From: Aplectana chamaeleonis
Taxonomy: Eukaryota; Nematoda; Chromadorea; Rhabditida; Cosmocercidae
NCBI GenBank assembly: GCA_029168955.1
Contig: JAPDOI010001750.1
Span: forward strand, 81,905-145,904
Direction: 5' to 3'
Length of the DNA: 64,000 nt
Part shown: piece by piece, positions 22,101 to 31,149 of the stretch
How positions within the stretch are numbered: position 1 is the stretch's first letter
Layout: every line of letters begins with the position of its first letter
Translations under genes and position numbers: made by a program
The notes under the pieces: model-generated
Told to the model about the DNA's origin: nothing
The model's database searches: none
Seen by the model: the letters and a program-made list of their open reading frames with translations, nothing else

Positions 22101-23480
22101 ATCGTCAGAAGAGTCAGAGGAAGAATCAGGAGCCTTTGTTTTCTTCTTAAACCAATCGACTCCCTTAGACTTGGTTGTGGCTGACTCCTCAGAAGTATCA
22201 GGCGCTTTAGTTTTCTTTTTGAACAAGTCGATTCCTTTTGATTTTGTTGTCGCCGAACCCTCAGCATCAGGAGCCTTTGTTTTCTTTTTGAACAAATCAA
22301 GCCCTTTGGACTTGGTTGTCGCCGACTTCTCAGAATTTGGCGCCTTCGTCTTCTTCTTGAAGAGATCGGGAGCTCTAGCCTTGACTTGTGTCAAATTGTT
22401 GTCGTCGTCTGAAAGATGGAAAAATGAAACGGCAAAAAAAAGGATCGCTCACGAAACATTAAAGACAGCGTACACGCTCAAATACATGGTCGAGATTATA
22501 CCAGAAATATGCCCCATGGCTCCCGCCATGTCGACCATCGACTTTTGAAGAGCTGAAAACCAACCAGGATGCCTATATTTCAGCTATTCTGTTTCGAAAC
22601 CCTGCAAAACTCCATATCTATGAATAACGAATTCAAAAGTAGTACTTGAGAATACAAGTGACAATCCGGAGTAATAGCACCCTCAAATGGGGAGTTGAGA
22701 GGAAAAGCTTGATTGATCTTATTACAACATGTCTGCTTACCGGGGGGGGGTGGAATTTCGCAGGCTTGCGAAACGAGAATGCTCAGAAAATGTCACATTG
22801 GATAGTTTTCGGCGCTTCCAACGTCGCTGACGACATGGCGGGAGCCATGAGGGTCTATTTAGGGTGTAATCTCGACCATGTTTAAAGGCAGCATACACGC
22901 TCGAAAACGTGGTTGAGATAGCAGTGTGAAACGAGCCGAACGGCTCACAGCATAATGTCTACACAGTCTGAAGCGTCAAACACGACCCACGATGCCGGTA
23001 CAGGAGTAGCAAGTTTGGCCCCGCCCGTACTTTCACGCCCCCTGTATTTGCCCCTTTTCTCCAACGCAAGGTAGCTGGCTCATCTTCATCGTCGGTAGTG
23101 TTGGTAGATTGCCTAACAAGTGAACCATACACGTCACTGACGGCGAAGATGGTCCAGCAATCCTGCGTTGGAGAAAATGGGCAAATACAGGGGGCGTGAA
23201 AATACAGGGCGGGGCCAACTTCTAACTCATGTAACGGCATTGTTGGTCATTTTTGACGTTCCGAAATGCATAGGCATTATGTTGTAAGCCACACGATTTG
23301 ATTCACTTTCTTATCCCAACTACGTTTACGAGCGTGTATGCTGCCTTTAAAAGCTTGTAAGCTGCTTTCCTAAGTTATCGATAAAAAAAAAGATTCTTGG
23401 AGTACTTGAAGCTTACCTGGACTACTTCGTGGCCTTCGAAACCAGCCTGGCGAATCCGTATTTGAATTGCTTTGTTCAAT
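18976..23480 (-). CDS. Multi-exon protein with Lys/Asp repeats and three ShKT domains (5' end not found)
   Basis: Five exons on the minus strand are joined by good splice sites: 23480-23417, 22408-21803, 21542-21348, 19672-19262 and 19148-18976. They total 1449 nt, i.e. 482 residues plus stop. All four junctions split a codon after base 1, so every internal boundary is compatible and exons can be duplicated without frameshift. Order: short N-terminal linker; acidic/Lys-rich region with five FKKKT-type repeats and a Pro-rich tail; ShKT 1; ShKT 2 with a long Ser/Pro/Asp linker; ShKT 3 and stop. ShKT domains are ~40-residue, three-disulphide folds common in secreted nematode proteins, usually as modules of secreted enzymes or surface proteins. 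The first recognised exon starts in phase 0 without an ATG, so a signal-peptide exon must lie further right. Function is unknown and no enzyme domain is visible. Confidence 0.85.
19262..19672 (-). CDS. ShKT gene, exon d (ShKT domain 2 plus acidic linker)
   Basis: 411 nt between TGATTTTCAG and GTACGG. It opens with a complete ShKT domain (CVDKLNPRTGVSDC to PRTCGKC). A repetitive Asn-Pro/Ser-Pro/Gly linker (PNSPNPPSPNGP) follows, then an Asp/Ser-rich stretch ending in KDKEPKKG. The donor at 19261 interrupts a frame that could otherwise read on ~30 codons to a stop at 19173. Splicing is preferred because it joins in phase to exon e. Confidence 0.8.
19673..21347. other. ShKT intron c-d, filled with repeats
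   Basis: 19790-19990 is a fragment of the AGGCACAGTCC MITE family (TCGTCCAAGACCCCCTATG, AAAATTTGGTGGACGAGTTG). 20220-20830 belongs to a dispersed repeat (GTAGATTACGGTGGGTA, CGTCATCAGCAACCCGAATAA) that recurs at 32230-32560 and, partly, at 26970-27120. I see no further exon. Confidence 0.5.
21348..21542 (-). CDS. ShKT gene, exon c (ShKT domain 1)
   Basis: 195 nt between GGAATTCCAG and GTATGT. The six cysteines run as CVDKLNPRTGVSDC, SAHLC, MTDQC, then PRTCGRC, the classical ShKT spacing with the C-x2-C end. A short Gly/Ser/Pro tail follows. The protein is nearly identical to exon d over the domain, so the two arose by exon duplication. Confidence 0.85.
21803..22408 (-). CDS. ShKT gene, exon b (repeat-rich region)
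   Basis: 606 nt between ATCTTTCAG and GTATGC. Residues: a short Asp/Asn start; then five units of the type (T)TKSKGxDxFKKKTKAP separated by 5-15 Ser/Asp/Glu-rich residues, the last diverged (WFKNKTTTP); then an acidic Ser/Glu/Asp/Pro block; then a Pro/Gly/Gln-rich tail (PNQPGP, PYQPHPQPQPGPG). It has no cysteine. The composition predicts an extended, intrinsically disordered spacer. The DNA repeats of the units are visible as near-copies at ~60-90 bp spacing. Confidence 0.8.
22459..22880. mobile_element. Diverged MITE abutting a second one (in ShKT intron a-b)
   Basis: The left end TTAAAGACAGCGTACACGCT leads into GGTCGAGATTATACC and CATGGCTCCCGCCATGTCG. The complements of these last two appear at 22826-22880 (CGACATGGCGGGAGCCATG, GGTGTAATCTCGACC). 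The right terminus is missing where the next element begins. Confidence 0.55.
22882..23350. mobile_element. TTAA-flanked MITE with long internal hairpin (in ShKT intron a-b)
   Basis: The terminal repeat AAAGGCAGCATACACGCTCG and its complement (ending TTTAA at 23350) are flanked by TTAA. Inside, arms at ~23012-23070 and ~23163-23221 are near-perfect complements (GTTGGAGAAAA.GGGCAAATA, CAGGGGGCGTGAAA, GGGCGGGGCCAA). They would fold into a ~55 bp stem. Confidence 0.75.
23417..23480 (-). CDS. ShKT gene, exon a (N-terminal linker)
   Basis: 64 nt between TTTTTTCTTCAG and GTAAGC. It encodes a hydrophilic stretch rich in Asn, Ser, Arg and Pro (EQSNSNTDSPG then WFRRPRSSPG). It starts in phase 0, unlike the others. 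No Met is available, so it is an internal exon. Confidence 0.65.
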
Positions 23481-23568
23481 CTGAAGAAAAAATCTGGCGC
23501 ATGTGATTGAGATGAGGATAAAATATTTTCTAGTCCTATGATTATTTATGGTTTTCGTATTATATTTG

Positions 23569-23681
23569 GTCTGACGCATGAACCAGACGGCAGCCCGTGC
23601 GGCGTTGGCAGCATCACCGGCCAACGGGGTTTCGGTTATCATTCGGCGATTTACCGTCGCAGTCCCGTCCATTGACCAGAC
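23569..23681 (-). mobile_element. 113 bp MITE (GTCTGATG family), copy 1
   Basis: This is the reverse copy of 53995-54107 and 55102-55214, with ends GTCTG(A/G)C.CATGAACC / GG.C.TTCATCAGAC. It shares GTCCCGTCCATT and CCAACGGGGTTTCGGTT-like sequence. No gene. Confidence 0.6.
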
Positions 23682-23689
23682 AAGATTGA

Positions 23690-26130
23690 TTACGTGAACT
23701 CCACGAGTAGGTAGGCATTGGAAGGGTCTTTTTTTCGGCTACAAATGGAACACATTGTTGAATCGAAAGACTTCTCAGAAGCACGTGGTCGATTCAAAGC
23801 GACTACATGGCGCTTATATGCGAAACGCACACCTGTCACCCTTGCAACAGCGCGTCGTGCTATAATAGGAACGCATCCCACCAACGCAGTTGTGGCAGCA
23901 CATGTTCCTATAGAGCACGTGCTGCCACAACTTGAAGCGGTTGGTTCAGAGGATAGACCATCCCTTCGATAGCGCTTGGTCCACCACAGGGAAATAAATG
24001 TCTTGGTCGGCGGTAGGGTGAGGCGTGCCAATGGGGTCGGTCGGTGGAGAGTGCACCCCCCCCCCCCCTCCCAGCAGGTGACTCGTCACTGCGCCCCCCC
24101 CCCTCTCAGCGAACAGAGTTTCGATTTTTTCCTATTCAATCTCTACTGTCATTTTTTTCATTTTTATAGAATATATAAAAATTTATCGATGCTTTCCTTG
24201 TTTGCTGGCTCGTTCTTGGTTCATTCAAGAGCTATGTATGGGTCTCAAACTTGGGATGTGGATAGCAGTAGTCAAGAGCTTCAAAATAAACTTCATATGA
24301 ACAGGATCTATGTAGAAAGTTTTTTTTCTAATATCTGATGAAGTCCAGAAGAGAATTTGAGCCTTTTGACGGAAAAAGTACACCTTGATATGCTCTCTCT
24401 CTCGTCTGCTAGGAAATGGCAAGTTGTTCTCCACAACAATTTGTACTAGAAAATGTGGCCCAGTCCAATCCATGAGGGTTTACCGTACATTTTCCTTCAT
24501 TTTTCTCAATTTGATAATAGCGGTTTTAGGGGTTAAAATAACATTAAACGTTTTTAGACGTACCAGTGGCTCGGTTTCAGTTCAATCAAAAGCTAGGGGT
24601 CTCAAACTCGCGCTGTGATTAGTACTAGTAAAGAGCCTCAAAATAAACCCCATGTGGATAGGATCTACGAGAAAAAGTTCTTTCGCATATCCGACAGCTT
24701 CGTCCGCTCAGGCCAGACCATTACGGGGAAATTCTGAAAGAATACGAAAAAAATCTGTCAGATTACGAGACGATGTTGCCCTCCTCTGACAGATTTCTCC
24801 CGTATTCTGGCAGAATTCATTTGTGATCTGACAGAATTTTCTAGTATTCTGGCAGAATACTCCCGTATACGGACTGGAGAATACAAGAGAATTCTGCCAG
24901 ATTACGAGAATTTCTGTCAGATTACGAAGTATCTGCCAGATTACGAGACGATGTTGCCCTCCTCTGCCAGACTTTCCCCGTCTCCTGTCCGATTTCTCTC
25001 GTGTTCTGGCAGACTTTTCTAGTTATCTGGCAGAATTCTCCACTACTCACATAAGCTGAAAAATATTAAGTAGACCCCAAAAAGTTCTATTTTTGTCTGA
25101 CATTCTTCCGATGAAAGGGTCCCGATGGGCCGAAAATGGCGCTTAAGATTTCCGAAACAACTTTAAGATATGTACTCAAAATTGTTGGAACTTTGCAGTA
25201 TTTCTGCATGAGAAATCCCGCTTTTTTTCTCCACCGAAATTCTTCCCGGTAATCCTAGTATAACGTACTTTCTTCGATCAGTAGTGCTCGCATCCCGCTA
25301 TTTTATCGCGAGAGTGGAACATACATGTCACTGCTTCTAGATCACAAGCTGCCTTATTCTCAATTTGAGTGATGCCATTGAAGTGAAGCTGTCTCTGTTC
25401 ATATAATTACTCAGCTTGCACATACTTCATTTCCTCCTCTTACAAAGAGGAACAATCTCTGATTTGCAGTGGCCATTTTGGATGAAATTAACTTTTGAAT
25501 AACGATTTTCAGACGTAGAGTATGAATATACCCCTCACTTGGCTGCGTAGTATCACCCTGAGGCAAAGGTAACATTGTTGGTTTCCTACGCTTCGCGGCA
25601 AGGGAAAAGATTCACAAAATGAACTCGACAAAGGTCACTGTTTTCTGCTCAGAGTTGCCCCTGGAGGAGAAGCTAGGGTATATCAAACGAATAAAATTTT
25701 TTGAAAAACAAGTATTTCAAAAGATTGACTCTTTCGAATATTCGAATAAACGAATTGTTCGGAAAATTGACTTCTCCTTATAGTCAAGATGAACGAATTG
25801 TTTGAAAATTTAGTTTCCCGAATAGTCAAATTAACAAAATATGAAAAACTCAACTTCCGAATAATCAGTTCTTCGAATCATTCAAATACAGATTATTCGA
25901 ATACCTATTTTTTTGTATATGTAGTATTGTGTAGATCAAAGACGCCCTCTCGCATTTCTTTAATAGAAGCAATTTTTAAGAATACCAACACAAAGCCCAC
26001 ACACCTCACAGGTTCTTTCGGATCCTGAAAGAAATCATGTTCTACTCTTGCGGTTTTGATTTGATGATTAGTGCACGCCATTATGAAATTGGTGGGATAG
26101 AAGAACATAAAGGTGAATGTTAAATTGAAG
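23690..26130. other. Repeat-rich non-coding stretch
   Basis: 23850-23940 contains a GTGGCAGCACATG / CACGTGCTGCCAC inverted pair. 24057-24110 has two poly-C tracts. 24690-25040 is an array of ATTCTGNCAGAATT- and CTGNCAGATTACGAGA-type units, including a direct repeat (GATTACGAGACGATGTTGCC at 24761 and 24939). 25690-25915 is dense in TTCGAAT. No gene seen. Confidence 0.5.
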
Positions 26131-28369
26131 GCTAAATAAAATTGATATATTAAAGCGCAGTGTTCACGATGTGTAAAAATGCTCCTTTTTGGCTAAAACG
26201 TGAGCTTTAGATTCTCTGAGAAGAGTAGGAACAGAAGTGCGACGAAAAACGGTGGGGAAGTTTTGTCCGTGGGGTTCATTCTGGGCGCGGAGACACGAAT
26301 ATGAGGTCCGTTGAAATCTTTTAGAAAGATCACTGCACGTTTTGGGAAGGTACAAAAGTACAAAAAACCACTGTCCTAAAGGCATATTGCGCGCTGGATA
26401 TCACTTTCAATCTTTCGTGTACAACCAAAATAGTTTGGGCTGGCTGGCAGCACCCACGAAAGCTCTGCAAATGCGCCCTGTGAAAGCTAAGGCCACCGGA
26501 CACAGCTGCGAGGTGGATCGTCCAGCACTTCTGGGTCGATCATCTAACCTTTTTCTACGAAATGTTGATGCGACCGTCCAGCAACAACAAAAAGAACTGT
26601 AGCACAAACTTCGCAAGCAGAAAAACTTCCAAAATATGACGATGACCAAGTCTCTGAACGCCGAAAAGTTGAAAAGGATTTTAGCGCAAAATTCATATTC
26701 ATTTTTTACGTTTTGCTCAGGGAGGTTTTCCCTTAGAAATGGCTTTCAAAGGGTCCTTCCGGCATTTCCATTCACTAGAGGAGCTAAGCTATACAAAAAC
26801 GTAGGAAAATATTTTATGGTGTTCTGCAGCGTAAGATGCTTTCAAGCTCTTATCCTCTTGAAACAACTAGATTTGGGGCGGAATACTGCACAGTTTCGCA
26901 CAGATGCCAGTGAAGTGATACCAGCGATAATGAACTCGTTTCCGCAGATGCAGATGATAAAACGGCATCAGATTCGTAATGAGCACTCCAAATAACACTT
27001 TAGAAAAACGATTTGTGCCACATCTGTGTCATTCGGAAGTCGTCAAAAGTCGATTTTGGTGTCACATTTCGGAAGTCGTCAATGTAAACCTCAGCTTCGT
27101 GATCGGTAAGCCCAACTAACCCCCAGGACAAATTTTTAAGTCAAATCTGGAATATTTTCTTCCCAACACTTCCTGTACCCTGTAATTGATATAATTGAAC
27201 GCTGATTCGAAAATCCGGGTAAGTCCAGAAGGCTTCGGAAGAAATGTGCTTTCACCCAAACTTTGCCTAAAGGAGGTTGTTTCGGGTGCTGAACACGATT
27301 ATAGGGTCCGTTTCAGGATTTTCGTAGAATTAACGCGCTTTTTGGAAGGACAATATGTAACAGAAAACCAGAAAAAACGTATATGACTTTTGTGTGATTC
27401 TATGACAGCTGTGACAGCAGAGATATTCGTACTCTAAGCCGAGAAATGATTCTAGAAAAAACATTTTGATCGGAATGGCCAGTTTGGCCTAATAGTAGCT
27501 TCCTTGTCAGTGAGTTCGGGGGCAATGCATGCTTGATAAGTCTTTTCGACTTTCATCAAAAACGTGTATTTCCTTGTAAAAATCCACATCAACCACAACT
27601 CGAATATGGCCAGTTTCTGCTATAATGATCGTCTAATCCAGTTTTAATGGGGATGTTTGAAGAGGAATCATAGAAATGTAAGAAGTAGTAATGCGGTAAC
27701 TTTGTGGAGTTGAACTTATTATTTCGTAACACTTATGTATAGGACTCGTTGAAAAAGCAATTAAAACTACTTCAAATCCTAAATCAGGCAAACTTCTGCA
27801 TGCACTCAACCCCTTCGGATACTTTGTTGTAATCTTAATTGAAAGAATCATTCTTTAAACTAAACAAAAGAAAATATCAAAAATTAAAAGCCTAATCACA
27901 TTGAGAAATTGAGGATTACAATGAGAATAGCATTTTTTGTCAGGAATAGATAGTTTCATGGGAAATCGTTGTCGCTTGGTCAGCTGGGTGGAAGTATGTG
28001 ATTTTTGCTTCGACCAAGGAATGATATTGGTGGTCATGCCTAACAGATCCACAACCTGATGGTGCACTGGGAAATCATCTTTGGATCATCAGATATTTTT
28101 GGCATTACCGGGCTGTGATCGAGATGAGTTACGAAATATGTGTGCAGTTGACGACTCTCCGTATGCTGATGCACAGCATTCTACGATTTTTCATGTAATT
28201 GAAATTTCTTGGCACTGCCATGCGCGTATTATGAGTGAGAAACGCTACTGGACTCAAAATAGACAAAAAAAATGGATGGAATTTCGACCTGGATTGAATT
28301 CTACCACACTTCACAAACCCTTGAGGTCTGAAGTGAGCACTGTAAAAATTCCAACTTTACGAGGGCGAG
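26131..28369. other. Non-coding stretch with dispersed repeats
   Basis: A single MITE end (ATTAAAGCGCAGTGTTCACGATG) lies at ~26151. 26540-26860 is an R5 copy (AGCTATACAAAAACGTAGG). 26970-27120 shares CGGAAGTCGTCAAAAGTCG-type sequence with 32500-32560. ORFs are short and featureless. Confidence 0.45.
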
Positions 28370-28720
28370 CGAGCAGCACAAAGAGAGGCGTGCTCCTCGC
28401 CTCGTGGGAGTGCGCTCCAATGGCAGTTTTTTTTCGATGGAAGTTTTGCGAAGCGGTTTTGAAGTGGGTCTTAACTTTGCCGAACAGGCAAAATATGTAC
28501 ACCATCATGGCAGCAGAGGATAGTATTGGAATTAATTATTAAGAAAAAGGATAAAATTGAGGGATGGATTAATCATCAAAATAATGAAAAACTCGTTGCA
28601 GTCTCGTCGCCGCCATGGCTGAGCAGACGTCAAAGAGCGTGCCGCACGGGCGTGGCGTCTGGTCATTCATACTCCAACGCCACGCCCGCGCATAACGAGT
28701 GCTGTTGAGGTAATAATAGT
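28370..28720. repeat. Dispersed repeat, family R1, copy 2
   Basis: This is the partner of 130-580, sharing CACCATCATGGCAGCAGA, CACGCCCGCGC and GGGCGTGGCGTC-like blocks. Confidence 0.5.
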
Positions 28721-28939
28721 GCTTAAGTGTGGAAGAGGAGGAATTAGCGTGTGCATGAGTCTGTCTGACCACGGGGTGCATTAATCACAGAAGAATTCTC
28801 CAACCCCTTTGCTTGGGAATTTCCTAAGATTAAATTTGCGCCTTGCTCTTTTTCTGTGAATCCCGAAACAGTCTCGCTCTTGAACTGTCATTCCTACGGA
28901 CCCCAGAAACCTTCAATTCGAATCAATTCAGATATTAGG

Positions 28940-29170
28940 CTGAATTTTCTGGTTTGTCAGAATTCGCCATTTTTCTGACACATTACGGGAGGAGTACGGC
29001 AAATTACAGAAGAATATTGTGGTAACTCTCTGGTAATCTGGCAGAATTTGTCAACACCAGAGATCAAGGTGAATTTTCTAGCAAAGTTTCCGTAATCGGG
29101 CAGTAATTGCCGAATTAACAGTGAATGATCGGAAAACTCTGGTAAATTTCTGGTTCTACCCTGGCCTGAG
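28940..29170. repeat. TCTGGCAGAATT-type array, second locus
   Basis: TTTGTCAGAATTCGCC, ATCTGGCAGAATTTGTC and related units, ending CTACCCTGGCCTGAGCGG, resemble 24690-25040. The complementary CCGCTCAGGCCAG lies at ~24703. Confidence 0.5.
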
Positions 29171-29282
29171 CGGAAAATTTTTTTGGCCTTTCTGACGCAA
29201 AAAAGTACACCCTGATCTGCCCTTACTCGTCTGCTATGAGGCGGCAAATTGTTCTAAACAAAAGGTTGTACTAGTTCCAAAC

Positions 29283-29534
29283 ATCATTTCTGCATAGATG
29301 GGAAAACGATATTTTATTTGACCTTCATCACCTCTGGACTCTGATCACCTGAGAGAATTTTTTTAGTGCCAAAAAAGTAGGTTCCAAAACGCTGCAAACG
29401 CTCTAAAAATCATTTCTGTACAGGTAGGAGAACGATATTTTCCTTGACCATCATCACCTCTGAACTCTGATCACCTGAGAGAATTTTTTTAGTACCAAAA
29501 AAGTAATTCCCAAAACGCTGCAAAAGTTGGCACA
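29283..29534. repeat. 126 bp tandem duplication
   Basis: Two diverged head-to-tail copies start at ATCATTTCTGCATAG (29283) and ATCATTTCTGTACAG (29409). Each continues through CTCTGATCACCTGAGAGAAT and CCAAAACGCTGCAAA. Confidence 0.85.
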
Positions 29535-30032
29535 TTTTCGGATCTCAACTTAGAACTGTGAATCGTCTTCAAACCACCTTTTGAGGTGAGATTTCGCGAG
29601 CAGCCAGACAGTAAGATAGAAAACGGTCTCATCTTAATCGCACCTGTAACACCTTAATGTAACACTTATTTTGTTTTCTACCGGTGAGGTGAAATACGTA
29701 AAACTTCACGAAGCGTCACCAAATCAAATCATTTTTTAAACAATTTTTAAGGGGTGTTCATATGTAAGTACATTGCCCACTTTATGAATAACCAGTTCAC
29801 AAGCAGTATTGGCTTTCTGATTCCCACAGGATTTCCTTCGATCATTTGCTTTTTAGAAGAATAATTCTTTTTTTTTTCAAAAAGCAAAAAGTTTGCTGAG
29901 CGTGTTCACAGTAGAAGCAAAATGACTGCAGAAACATAGGAAAAACTCTTGTCTGGGGATCCGAGATTTCTCCAGTTTGCACTTCTTGTTGTTGCAATTC
30001 ATACATATTGTACCACTCTAGTATCTAAACAA

Positions 30033-30685
30033 CTCAGAAATTCGTGGGGAAGTTCCCGAGAGCGACAGCAGAACTTCCCTCGAAACAACTGGGGAACTTC
30101 CTCCAAATCGAGGAGAGGCGGAGGGGACTTCCGGCTAGCAGGTCTTCCCTTGTTCTCTCGATCGCCAGTCTTCCCCAAGCTGTCGCAACCCAACACCCAT
30201 TGGTCATTGATTTATCAAAGGTCGGCTGGCCGAAACTCGTCGTTTTCAACAAAGTCCTGTTTTTCGCAAAGCAGGAATAGGGCCAAAATATTCACCTTTG
30301 TCGAAAGGTTACGGAGAGGCTCGTTATCTCTCCTGGTAATCTGGACAGAAATACCTTACACCGCCCTTGAGTGGCAGGTCTGCTCCCTCAACTTGCGAAG
30401 TGCGAGACCACCTCGCGACTAGCCCGTTTGCATCATCGTATACACTGCGGCTTTGTTTTCTCGTTCATCATGCTCGGGAGGAGGCCATGGAAACAACCGT
30501 GAAGAGAACTTCCCTTGTTCTCCCCCGAGTCGACTGTTTCGAACGCCTTATCGTTGTGTATAATTCGAGGGGAGAGGGTCGAGACGTCCCCTTTCGGGGG
30601 GACGTCTCGCTCCTCTCCCCTTGACCGAGTGATACCGACCAAATCAGGTCTATTGTCTTCGGGAACTTCCCCACAAATATCTGAG
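30033..30685. mobile_element. 653 bp TIR element with internal hairpin
   Basis: The left end CTCAGAAATTCGTGGGGAAG(TTCCCGA) mirrors TCGGGAACTTCCCCACAAAT(ATCTGAG) at the right, 28 bp with 4 mismatches. GAACTTCCC/GGGAAGTTC units recur inside. A hairpin GAGACGTCCCC / GGGGACGTCTC sits at ~30580-30610. No transposase. Confidence 0.7.
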
Positions 30686-31149
30686 AATCACATGGAATGT
30701 GCATGACAATTTACACTTAATCAATATTTTTGTAGTGAAAATATTTATTTGAATATTTACATTGCGGGGATCAAAAAGGAAAGAAAAATCGGAAAGAGAA
30801 ATGGAAAAAAATCAAGCTTGAAATTCTAAACAGAAATATGGGAAACATGACATTCTTGCGAGAGGGGCAGATCATGATTTTTACTCGCACACGACCCAAT
30901 TTCGCGTCCCCCACCCTCCTCTCACACTGGGATCATCCATCATCCCAATGTAGGCTTGACCCTGGTATGTACGTATCGATCGTGTACGTGTACATCCGAT
31001 TCGCCAACTATGATCGCAGTTTGTGAAGATTTCTGTTTCTTCAACTCTCCACACGTGACCGGATCGGAGCAGCATTTGCTTTGATTATATTAATCTTTGC
31101 CGATGCTTCTCGGCTCGCCACTGAGCAATGTGAAGCGTAGCAATTGTAT

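Noticed and set aside
24473..24618. Plus-strand frame with hydrophobic start (MRVYRTFSFIFLNLIIAVLG)
   Set aside because: Lies in repeat-related AT-rich DNA, has no downstream exon and no conserved cysteines or motifs.
28081..28542. 153-codon plus-strand ORF
   Set aside because: Half of it is the R1 repeat; the other half is featureless and has an opposing ORF. Not supported as a gene.
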